From Streptomyces sp. ST2-7A (GTDB lineage Bacteria > Actinomycetota > Actinomycetes > Streptomycetales > Streptomycetaceae): DNA of 64,000 nt. The translations under genes and the position numbers were made by a program. This document shows positions 38,252-45,706 of this stretch, piece after piece; the stretch's first letter is position 1; each line of letters starts with the position of its first letter. The notes beneath the pieces were generated by a model, which was not told the DNA's origin, did no database searches, and worked only from the letters and a program-made list of their open reading frames with translations. The stretch spans positions 1 through 64,000 of the forward strand of contig NZ_JAJUWS010000023.1 of NCBI RefSeq assembly GCF_021390475.1, in the 5' to 3' direction.

Positions 38252-39511
38252 ATGACGGGGAACAACGGGGGCCCGGTGGCGCGGAACGCGGCCACGGGGG
38301 CGGGCCGCGGGGACGCGGGGGGCACCGGGGGCACCGCCCCGGGACCCACCGGCGAGGCGACCCGGGCCGTGCACGCGGGTCTGCCGGAGGCGGAGCCGTA
38401 CCGGGCGCCGATGCCCGGACCGGTGCTCGCCGCCCACTACCACCTGCCGGGCGATCCGACGGGTGCCGAGTACGCCTACGGTCGGGACTCCAACCCCACC
38501 TGGACCGCCCTGGAGCGGGCCGTCGCCGAGCTGGAGGACCCCACCGGCGGGGCCCGGGCGGTGGCGTTCGGTTCCGGCATGGCGGCCATCTCCGCCGCGT
38601 TGCTCGCCCTCACCGGGCCCGGTGACACCGTCGTCCTCCCGGCCGACGGCTACAACCTGCTGCAGCGGGTGCGGGAGCGACTGGAGGCCGGCGGCGTGAC
38701 CGTGTCGACCGTTCCCACCCCGGGGCCGGAGGCACTGCGGGCCGTGGAGTCCGCGACCAACCTGCGGATGCTGTGGCTGGAGACCCCCTCCAACCCCGGG
38801 CTCGACGTCTGCGACGTGCGGGAACTGGCGGCGGCGGCGCACGCCCGGGGCGCGCTGGTGGCCGTGGACAACACCCTCGCCACGCCGCTGGGCCAGCGCC
38901 CGCTGGAACTGGGCGCCGACCTCTCGGTGGCCAGCGGCACCAAGGCCCTCAACGGCCACGGGGACGTGCTGCTCGGCTACGTCGCCGCCCGGGACGCCTC
39001 GGTGATCGAGCGGGTGGTGGGATGGCGCAAGATCGTCGGCGCCATCCCCGGCCCGATGGAGGCGTGGCTGGTCCACCGCGGCCTGGCCACCCTGGAGCTG
39101 CGCACCTCCCGCCAGCAGACCAACGCGCTCGCGGTGGCCGAGGCCCTGTCGGACCGGACCGCGACCCGGGGGGACGTGACCGGCGTGCGGTACCCGGGGC
39201 TGCCCGGTGACCCGGCGCACGCCCTCGCCGCGCGGCAGATGCGGCGCTTCGGTTGCGTGATCGGCTTCACCCTGCCCGACCGGGGGTTCGCCGAGCGGTT
39301 CCTGGCCGCGCTGCGGATCGTGGAGGAGGCCACCAGCTTCGGCGGGGTGCGCTCCACCGCCGAGCGGCGGGGCCGGTGGACGACACCGGGCGGCGCGTCC
39401 GCGGACGCGGTGGCCGAGGGCTTCGTACGGATGTCGATGGGCGTGGAGGACCCGGCGGACCTGGTCACGGATGTGCGGCGGGCACTGGAGATCGCGCGCG
39501 GGGGCGCCTGA
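38252..39511 (+). CDS. Cys/Met-metabolism PLP enzyme (cystathionine gamma-lyase/synthase type)
   Basis: A 419-residue PLP enzyme of the trans-sulfuration family. FGSGMAAISAALLAL (cofactor phosphate region), WLETPSNPGLDVCDV, and the PLP lysine in SGTKALNGHGDVLLG at about residue 231. C-terminal SFGGVRSTAERR binds the substrate carboxylate. Lyase, gamma-synthase and related activities cannot be separated by eye, though actinobacterial homologues are usually called cystathionine gamma-lyase. The N-terminal 40 residues are Gly-rich. Confidence 0.9.
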   Translation: MTGNNGGPVARNAATGAGRGDAGGTGGTAPGPTGEATRAVHAGLPEAEPYRAPMPGPVLAAHYHLPGDPTGAEYAYGRDSNPTWTALERAVAELEDPTGGARAVAFGSGMAAISAALLALTGPGDTVVLPADGYNLLQRVRERLEAGGVTVSTVPTPGPEALRAVESATNLRMLWLETPSNPGLDVCDVRELAAAAHARGALVAVDNTLATPLGQRPLELGADLSVASGTKALNGHGDVLLGYVAARDASVIERVVGWRKIVGAIPGPMEAWLVHRGLATLELRTSRQQTNALAVAEALSDRTATRGDVTGVRYPGLPGDPAHALAARQMRRFGCVIGFTLPDRGFAERFLAALRIVEEATSFGGVRSTAERRGRWTTPGGASADAVAEGFVRMSMGVEDPADLVTDVRRALEIARGGA

Positions 39512-39656
39512 CCCCACCATCGCGCGCCGGGGCGTTCCGGGGTGTCGGTCCGGGGCCCGTGCGCGCCGGTGCTCCGGTGCCCCGGCGCGACGCCCGGCGG
39601 CGACGGATCGGCGGCGGCGAGGTTTGGCCCGGGCCCGGGCCGGCGAGATCCCTCCC

Positions 39657-40196
39657 ATGACCGACGCGCCATCCGTGGTCAAGCGCACCGCCCGGGCCAT
39701 CCTCCTGGACACCGGGCCCCCCGGGTGCGGGGAGCGGCCCCGTGCCCCCGAGATGATCGTCATCAAGCGGACCAAGCCCGGCATGGCCCCGTATTGGATC
39801 ACCCCGGGCGGCGGCGTGGAGCCGGGGGACGCCACGGTGCTGGACGCCCTGCACCGCGAGGTGTTCGAGGAACTGGGCGCCAAGGTCACCGATGTGGTCC
39901 CGGCCTTCGTGGACACCGTGCCGATCGGCCCCGCCGACGGGCACGAGGCGTTGCGGGCAGCCGGACCGCACGCGGTGAAGGTGCAGCACTTCTTCGTCTG
40001 CCGTCCCGCCTCCATCGATCCCTCCCTGCGGCACGGTCCGGAGGTGGACGAGCCGTGCGGCGAGTACGAGACGGTGCGGTTGCCGTTCACCCGGGCCGGG
40101 CTGTCCTCGGTGAACCTGGTGCCGGAGACGCTCTACCGATACCTGATGCGGAACATTCCCGGCGTCCTCTCCCTGCTCGCCCCCGACCTGCGCTGA
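39657..40196 (+). CDS. Nudix hydrolase
   Basis: A 179-residue Nudix-fold protein that would cleave a nucleoside diphosphate-linked compound. The Nudix box reads GGGVEPGDATVLDALHREVF followed by EELGA; REVFEELG is intact. The usual Glu before the 7-residue spacer is replaced, with an Asp one position further away, so the box has an 8-residue spacer. Conserved C-terminal residues LSSVNLVPE follow. ATG at 39657. Substrate unknown. Confidence 0.87.
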   Translation: MTDAPSVVKRTARAILLDTGPPGCGERPRAPEMIVIKRTKPGMAPYWITPGGGVEPGDATVLDALHREVFEELGAKVTDVVPAFVDTVPIGPADGHEALRAAGPHAVKVQHFFVCRPASIDPSLRHGPEVDEPCGEYETVRLPFTRAGLSSVNLVPETLYRYLMRNIPGVLSLLAPDLR

Positions 40197-40737
40197 CGCC
40201 CCGTGTCGGAGGTCGCCGGAGTCCGTGCCCGGGGACGCGACACCACCGTGTCGGCCCTCGTGTCGTCGCCGGACGTGCGCACGGCCGGCGACGGGGCCCG
40301 GAGGCCCGCCCCGCACCGGGCCGCGCAGGCTCCCACTCCGGGGAACCGATGGGCGCCCGGCACCTCGCGGCACCCTCCCGAACCCCCGCCGCCACGCCGC
40401 GCCCGGCGCCGAACCGACCGCACGAGCCATACCACCGAACGGCCGCACCGCCGCGGGGATCCACCGGCCACGGAGCACGCCCGCCCGACCGCGCCGACTC
40501 CCGCGCGGGGAAGGCGGGAGGCACCCGAAACGTCGCCGCGCCCTTCCGGACCCCCGACATCACGCCGCCTCCGGCGCCCCCGGTGATCCACCGGCGACGG
40601 GACGCCCGCGCCGAGGGTCTCACCCCTCCGTCGGCACCGTGCCGCACCGTTTCCGGTCCTCGCCGCCGGGCCACGGCGCGTCGGCGGGACCCTGGACCCG
40701 GGACCCGGTCCGGCCGACCACGGCCACGGTCGCCGGC
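40197..40737. other. Intergenic region, nothing recognised
   Basis: About 540 GC-rich bases between the converging Nudix and PPOX-like genes. Frames are Arg/Pro-rich on both strands with no coding bias; no clear hairpin or repeat was found by eye. Confidence 0.6.
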
Positions 40738-41937
40738 TCAGCGACGGGCGCCGAACCAGTCGGCGGGCCCCGTACGGGTCGGATATCCGTACCGCGCGCC
40801 GCGCCGTTCGACCTCGGCCACCAGTCGTGCCGCCTCCGCGAGCCAGGCCGCCGAGGTGGGCGACACCGCCGCTCCGGGGACGGTGCCCGACGGGCCGTCC
40901 TGCGCCCCGACACCGGTGTCGGGGCGCGCGCGCCGGTTCTGGGCCTCCCGGGCGGCGCCGAAGAACTCACCGGTGCGGGCCGCCCCCACCGCCCCCGCGC
41001 GGGAGACCGTGAGGTCGTCCCCTCCGGGCGCGTACGTCCCGTCATCGGCGGCCCGGGCACCGGGCACACCCGCACCGGGCGATCCGTGGCCCGCGCCGAC
41101 CGGCTCGACCGGGTCGCGCGCCCACGAGGGTCGGTGTGTCGGCGGGGTGACATTCCCACCCGCCGCGGAGACGGCGGCGGCGCGCACCCGGTCGTGCGAG
41201 CCGGGGGAGCGCACCGGCAGCGGCCCGGGGTGGGCGGGGCGCGCGGGGGCGGGTGTCCGGTCGATCTCCGTGGTTCCCCGCGCGGATGATCCGGCCGAGG
41301 AGTCGGCCGGAACCTTCGCGGGGCGCTCGACCGCCGGCAACGGGGCGGTCGGTCCGATTCGCAGGACCAGGCCGTCGGGGGCGTCGGGGGTCTCCGGCGC
41401 GTACCGGAAGACCTCCTCCACGTCGAGTCGCACCCACAGCGGGGCCTCGGTGTCCGGCGCCATCAGGTCGGGGAATTGGAGTCGCATCTGTTCGGGGAGC
41501 AGCACCCGGGCGCGTCCGTTGACCCGCATACCGGTGCCCGCCGGGCCGTGCGCGCCATCGGCGTCGATCGCCAGGAGGCCGGCCCGGGGGTTCTCGGTGA
41601 TGTTCCCGACCGACGCGTGCACACCGCGGCCCGTCCCGACCGGGAACAGCAGCGTGCGGTCGTCGGGCACCCGCAGGAAGCCGGGCGCGCCGGAGCGGAT
41701 CGAGCAGTCGCACGCCCCCTCGCGGTCGGCCGTCGCCAGGAAGAAGACGCGCTGCCGGGAGAGCAGGGCCCGCAGCCCGGCGTCGAGGTGGTCGCGCAGT
41801 TCGTCGGCGTAGAAACGCTCGGCCCGTTCGGTGGTGCCCAGGCGTTGCTGGATCGCCCGTTCACCGTCGTTCCCGGGACGCGCCCGGGGTATCAGCGATC
41901 CCGGTCGAGCCCCGACCACACTGTTCACATCCGTCAC
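40738..41937 (-). CDS. PPOX-like (pyridoxamine-phosphate oxidase fold) FMN-binding protein with long C-terminal extension
   Basis: About 399 residues. The split-barrel FMN domain occupies about residues 25-185: LRALLSRQRVFFLATADREG, CDCSIRSGAPGFLRV, NPRAGLLAIDADG and GRARVLLPEQ. A low-complexity Pro/Ala/Gly stretch of about 150 residues follows, then a conserved-looking end, WLAEAARLVAEVERRGARY..DWFGARR. Start is GTG 41937 or GTG 41928; longer frames are non-coding. Members are oxidoreductases or flavin/haem-binding proteins; the activity is not readable. Confidence 0.82.
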   Translation of the reverse strand: MTDVNSVVGARPGSLIPRARPGNDGERAIQQRLGTTERAERFYADELRDHLDAGLRALLSRQRVFFLATADREGACDCSIRSGAPGFLRVPDDRTLLFPVGTGRGVHASVGNITENPRAGLLAIDADGAHGPAGTGMRVNGRARVLLPEQMRLQFPDLMAPDTEAPLWVRLDVEEVFRYAPETPDAPDGLVLRIGPTAPLPAVERPAKVPADSSAGSSARGTTEIDRTPAPARPAHPGPLPVRSPGSHDRVRAAAVSAAGGNVTPPTHRPSWARDPVEPVGAGHGSPGAGVPGARAADDGTYAPGGDDLTVSRAGAVGAARTGEFFGAAREAQNRRARPDTGVGAQDGPSGTVPGAAVSPTSAAWLAEAARLVAEVERRGARYGYPTRTGPADWFGARR

Positions 41938-42515
41938 CCCTACCGCGTCCGTCACGCCCTGTACCGCGTCGACGGTGTGCGTCGGCGCGCACCACGACGG
42001 ATCCGCCGCACACCGCGCCGTACGGCGCCCACCCGGCGCGGGCACACCCCGGGGGGTGCCGCGGCACCGTCCGGCGGCGGGCGGGTGAAGGGGGCGGTGA
42101 TCCGGCGCCCCGACGGAGGGACGGGACCGCGCACTTCGGGGTACGGGCGGCTCCGACGCGCACCTCGGCGGGAGGTGGTCCGTCGTGCCGCACACATCCT
42201 CACATCACCCGATTACCCAACGCCAGACCGATGGTGGATTCAACTTGACTCAACTTACAATCCACGCAACTTATATGACGATCCGTCATTCAATGTCCAC
42301 ACCCTCGTTCATACCCCCGTCCACACCCGCTCCACGGGCCCCTCCATTCACCCGTCCGGTACACCTCGGGCGCCCCACCCCTCCGGTACGGCGCCCGGCC
42401 GTGCACCCGGATCGTCACGAACCGATCCGCGCCCGGCAACGTTCCCCTCCCACTCCCCCGGGCGCCGGCGCACCGTCCCACCCTGCTCACGCAGGCGACG
42501 ACACGGGGAGAGCGC
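41938..42515. promoter_or_regulatory. Divergent control region with a low-GC island
   Basis: About 580 bases. At 42190-42300 G+C drops sharply. That island contains three direct CAACTT hexamers (42241, 42251, 42267) and the interrupted palindrome ATGACG-ATC-CGTCAT (42275-42289). A TTGACT hexamer at 42245 could be a -35 element. It lies between the minus-strand PPOX-like gene and the plus-strand gene starting at 42516. The bound regulator is unknown. Confidence 0.5.
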
Positions 42516-42940
42516 GTGGAACCACCGCAGGCGGATGGCTCGGGGGACATCGGCGGCCGGGAGGACGCCCGGGTCGGGGAGGGCGGGGGAGCGCCGGGCA
42601 CCGGTCCCCTCACCACCGTCCAGGAGCCGGCCGGCGGCGAGATGGGCGAAGTGGTGGGAGCTGTCGAGACCAGCGCGATCGACGACCTCCTCGGGATCGA
42701 CCACGGCTGCGCGGAGACGCTGCGCCCGGAGGAGGTCATCGACGCGGCCGGCGTGACGCCGCGGGTCGTCGAGACCCGGAGCGTGGAGGTCGACCGGCCG
42801 GACGACGGCTGCCCCGGGACACCGTCCACACGATGCATCCGGAAGAGAAGGGGGACGGCTCCGACACCATCCGGGTGGACTCCGACCAACCACCGCGGGA
42901 GGATGTCGAGGACGCCGAACACCCGGAGCGGAGCGAATGA
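42516..42940 (+). pseudogene. Small acidic protein gene split by a frameshift, upstream of GNAT
   Basis: From GTG 42516 (GGGGAGAG just upstream) a frame with strong G/C third positions encodes an acidic protein (VVGAVETSAIDDLLGIDHG, then RPEEVIDAAGVTPRVVETRS). Around 42805-42825 the coding signature leaves this frame and continues in the -1 frame: DTVHTMHPEEKGDGSDTI, then PPREDVEDAEHPERSE and TGA at 42938-42940. That stop overlaps the GNAT ATG (ATGA). Joined, it would be about 140 residues. A mutation or sequencing slip in the CCCCGGG run near 42812 is the simplest cause. Alternatively a 35-residue ORF starts at ATG 42833. Family not recognised. Confidence 0.55.
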
Positions 42941-43479
42941 CCCAACCCCCGCGTACCTCACCGGTCCCACCCCCGTCGCCCTCACCGCGGTCGTCGTCAC
43001 GACCGTCACCCGGCGGGGACGGGGCGGGTGTCCGTCCGCGTCGCGCCCGGGCGGAGGACCTCCCGGCGATCGTCGCCATGCTCGCCGACGACCCGCTGGG
43101 CGCCCGCCGCGAGAATCCCGACGACCCCGCCCCCTACCGGGATGCCTTCGAGCGGATCGCCGCCGACCCGGCCCAGTCCCTGCTCGTCGCGGAGCGGGAG
43201 GCGGACGGGAAGGTCGTCGGCACCCTCCAACTGACCGTGATCCCGGGGTTGTCCCGGTGTGGCTCCGACCGGGCCCTGATCGAGGCGGTGCGGGTGCACG
43301 CCTCGGAGCGCGGGTCCGGCCTCGGCACCCGGTTGGTGGAGTGGGCGATCGCGGAGGCCCGGCGCCGGGGATGCGCGATGGTGCAGTTGACCTCGGACGC
43401 CGCCCGGGAGGACGCGCACCGTTTCTACGAACGGCTGGGCTTCGTCCCCTCCCACGTGGGCTTCAAGCTCCCGCTGTGA
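42937..43479 (+). CDS. GNAT-family N-acetyltransferase
   Basis: A 180-residue acetyl-CoA-dependent transferase. After a Pro/Ser-rich N-terminus of 35 residues the fold begins VRPRRARAEDLPAIVAML. VVGTLQLTVIPGLSR and the acetyl-CoA loop VRVHASERGSGLGTRLVEWA (motif A) follow, then AHRFYERLGFVPSHVGF. Substrate unknown. The ATG overlaps the stop of the preceding small gene, implying coupling. A hairpin follows at 43487. Confidence 0.88.
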   Translation: MTQPPRTSPVPPPSPSPRSSSRPSPGGDGAGVRPRRARAEDLPAIVAMLADDPLGARRENPDDPAPYRDAFERIAADPAQSLLVAEREADGKVVGTLQLTVIPGLSRCGSDRALIEAVRVHASERGSGLGTRLVEWAIAEARRRGCAMVQLTSDAAREDAHRFYERLGFVPSHVGFKLPL

Positions 43480-43486
43480 GCCGGCC

Positions 43487-43518
43487 CCCGGGGCCGCACC
43501 GGGACACGGGGCCCCGGG
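43487..43518. terminator. Terminator hairpin after the GNAT gene
   Basis: CCCGGGGCC (43487-43495) pairs with GGCCCCGGG (43510-43518) across a 14-base loop, directly after the GNAT stop at 43479. Confidence 0.65.
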
Positions 43519-43567
43519 TGTCCGAAACCTTCAAGACCGGTGGCGCCCACCCGCCTACCCTCGCCGC

Positions 43568-44074
43568 ATGAGCACCTCATCCAGTACCTCGCCCGACACC
43601 TCCTTCGGCCCGTCCTCCAGCCGCTCCGTGCCCGCCGTGACCCCGCGCGTCGACATGGTGGGGTTCGTGACCGCCGACCTGCGCGCCTCCCTGGCCTTCT
43701 ACCGCCGACTGGGCATCGACGTCCCCGTGGACGCCGAGGGCCCGCACGTGGAGGCGACGCTGCCCGGTGGCCCGCGGATCGCCTGGGACACCGAGGAGTC
43801 GATGCGCTCCCTCGCCCCGGGGTGGACCCCGCCGACCGGCAGCCCCCGCATGGTCCTGGCCTTCCACTGCGGGACCCCGGCCGGCGTGGACGCGCTGTAC
43901 GCGGAGCTGACCTCCGAGCGTCCCGCCGCCGCCGAGCGGGCCCCGTGGGACGCGCCCTGGGGCCAGCGGTACGCCGTGGTGCGGGACCCGGACGACATCC
44001 CCGTGGACCTGTTCGCCCCGCTCACGGAGGCGTCCGACGAAGCTCCCGCAACGGAACCCCCGCCAGTGTCCTGA
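43568..44074 (+). CDS. VOC-family (glyoxalase/bleomycin-resistance fold) protein
   Basis: A 168-residue protein of the vicinal-oxygen-chelate superfamily: VDMVGFVTADLRASLAFYRRLG, then GPHVEATLPGGPRIAWD, and YAVVRDPDDIPVDLFAP at the end of the second module. Members bind metal and small substrates, act as dioxygenases or glyoxalases, or sequester antibiotics; none can be chosen here. The last 53 bases overlap the end of the convergent AraC-type gene. Confidence 0.87.
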   Translation: MSTSSSTSPDTSFGPSSSRSVPAVTPRVDMVGFVTADLRASLAFYRRLGIDVPVDAEGPHVEATLPGGPRIAWDTEESMRSLAPGWTPPTGSPRMVLAFHCGTPAGVDALYAELTSERPAAAERAPWDAPWGQRYAVVRDPDDIPVDLFAPLTEASDEAPATEPPPVS

Positions 44075-45014
44075 TCTCGCGCGACAGGTGTGGTTGGTCG
44101 GCGTAGCCGGCCAGGTGGGCCGCCTCGGCGAAGGTCCGGCCGGCGTCGATCATCACCAGGGCGCGGCGCATCCGCAGCACCCGGTGCAGGGTCCGGGGGC
44201 CGTAACCGAAGGCCGCCAGGCAGTGGCGGTGCAGCCGGCGCTCGCCGAGCCCCAACCGCTCGGCGAGTTCGGCCACGCCCAACCCCGGGCGGGCCGCGGC
44301 CCGCGCCACCGCCCGCAACCGGGGATCGACCGGGGGAGCGGCGCGCAGCCGGACCGCCGCGTGTTCCTCCAGTACCGCGCCGGGTGTCGCGGCGTGGGCC
44401 AGTCGGTCCTCCAGTTCACGCACCTCGGCGGCGGGCCACAGCTCCGTCAGGGGGATCCGGGCGTCACGGAGTTCGACCGCCGGTACCCCGAGGACGAGGG
44501 GAGCGGTACCGGGCGGGAACCGCAACCCCAGCCAGTCACGGCCGGGTGGATCGTGCGCGAGATGGGCCCGGGTGTCGGGGCCGGCGACCAGCAGGCGGCC
44601 CTCGCTCCACAGCAGGTCCATGCAGCCGTCGGGGAGGACGCGGGCGGTACCGGACACCGGGCGGGGCGGTCGGCTCCACAGGGTGCCACCGACGGCGGGT
44701 GCGGGGCGCTCGCGGTAACCGTGATCCGTCGCCGGGGGCCCGGCGGGATCGGCGCCGGGTTCATCCGGTTTCCCCGGGTGCTCCGGGTCGGCACCGGATG
44801 GACACTCCGCCCGCGCCCATCCACGGGCCGACGCGGGGCGGGCCGGGGGAGCCGGCCGCGTCCCGCCTCCGGGGCCGGTGGGACGCGGGGCCGCCCCGTG
44901 GGTGTCGGGCGAGGGGCGTTCCTCCCGCTCCGACACTCCCCGTCCCGGCACCGGGGTGGGGGCCCGTCGGTTACGGGGCCGGGCCGGTGCGGACGGGAGC
45001 GCCCGGCGGGACAT
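44022..45014 (-). CDS. AraC-family transcriptional regulator
   Basis: A 330-residue regulator. The C-terminal AraC DNA-binding domain has both HTH motifs: LGVAELAERLGLGERRLHRHCL and TFAEAAHLAGYADQPHLSREIR. The middle (about residues 100-215, ARVLPDGCMDLLWSEGRLLVAGPD) is the ligand-binding region often annotated DUF6597. The N-terminal 95 residues are Pro/Arg-rich and a GTG at 44936 could be the real start. The ATG shares its A with the marR stop (TGATG), supporting the longer form and coupling. The 3' end overlaps the VOC gene. Confidence 0.85.
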   Translation of the reverse strand: MSRRALPSAPARPRNRRAPTPVPGRGVSEREERPSPDTHGAAPRPTGPGGGTRPAPPARPASARGWARAECPSGADPEHPGKPDEPGADPAGPPATDHGYRERPAPAVGGTLWSRPPRPVSGTARVLPDGCMDLLWSEGRLLVAGPDTRAHLAHDPPGRDWLGLRFPPGTAPLVLGVPAVELRDARIPLTELWPAAEVRELEDRLAHAATPGAVLEEHAAVRLRAAPPVDPRLRAVARAAARPGLGVAELAERLGLGERRLHRHCLAAFGYGPRTLHRVLRMRRALVMIDAGRTFAEAAHLAGYADQPHLSREIRTLAGVPLRELRRTPP

Positions 45015-45475
45015 CAGAGGCGGCCCGGCGCGTGGTGGCGCAGCAGGCGGGTGAGGAGGTCGGCGAACCGATCCCGATCCTCGGAGGCGAGGGGGGCGAG
45101 CAGGCGATCCTGCACCTCGTCCAGCGCCTTTCCGGTGCGTCGCGCCTGTTCACGACCGGCGGGGGTGACGGTGACGACGTTGCGTCGGCGGTCGGTGGGG
45201 TCGGGGCGGCGTTCCGCGTGGCCGCGTTCGACCAGTTCGTTGAGGGCGGCGACGACGTCGCTGCGGTCGATGCCGCAGCGACGGCCGAGGGCCGCCTGAC
45301 TGGCGGGACCGCCCTCCTCGAGAGCGACGAGCAGGGCGTAGTGGTAGCGACCGGCGCCGGCGGCGGCGAAGGCGTCACGGGCCAGGTGGGCGGCGTGGTC
45401 GGACAGTCGGGTCAGCAGCCAACTGGGGGTGGTGCGCAGTCGCTCGGGGGCGCGGTCGTCCGCCGGGGTGGTCAT
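45014..45475 (-). CDS. MarR-family transcriptional regulator
   Basis: A 153-residue winged-helix regulator. LDRSD-type recognition region AALGRRCGIDRSDVVAALNELV, wing GHAERRPDPTDRRRNVVTVTPAG, and C-terminal dimer helices. It is divergent from a DHA2-type MFS pump and a nested palindrome lies between them, the usual arrangement for a MarR repressor of a drug exporter. Downstream and coupled to the AraC-type gene. Confidence 0.92.
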   Translation of the reverse strand: MTTPADDRAPERLRTTPSWLLTRLSDHAAHLARDAFAAAGAGRYHYALLVALEEGGPASQAALGRRCGIDRSDVVAALNELVERGHAERRPDPTDRRRNVVTVTPAGREQARRTGKALDEVQDRLLAPLASEDRDRFADLLTRLLRHHAPGRL

Positions 45476-45506
45476 GGGGCGAGCCTACCGCCGCGCTTTC
45501 CCACTT

Positions 45507-45560
45507 GTTGGTCCGACCCACGATATGTATGTTGGTAGGGCCAATATTGGAATGACCAAC
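45507..45560. promoter_or_regulatory. Nested palindromic operator between marR and the MFS pump
   Basis: GTTGGT (45531-45536) and ACCAAC (45555-45560) flank the perfect palindrome CCAATATTGG (45541-45550); both share the centre 45545.5. A third GTTGGT half-site lies at 45507-45512, 24 bases away. The local drop in G+C suggests both promoters lie here. Assignment to the MarR product is inference from position. Confidence 0.75.
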
Positions 45561-45706
45561 TTTGTCAAGCGGTAGCCCGTCTCGCCCCCGTCACACCTGC
45601 CACCTCCGCCGAGCCCGCCGAGCCCGGACCGCGCCGACGCCCCCGCCCGGGCGCCACCACCTCGTCTCCGCCGCGTACCGGGGCGGCACCATCCCGAGGA
45701 GTCCCC

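Noticed and set aside
42812-42818. CCCCGGG as a programmed -1 slippery site
   Set aside because: It does not fit the X XXY YYZ pattern in the zero frame; an indel or sequencing slip is simpler.
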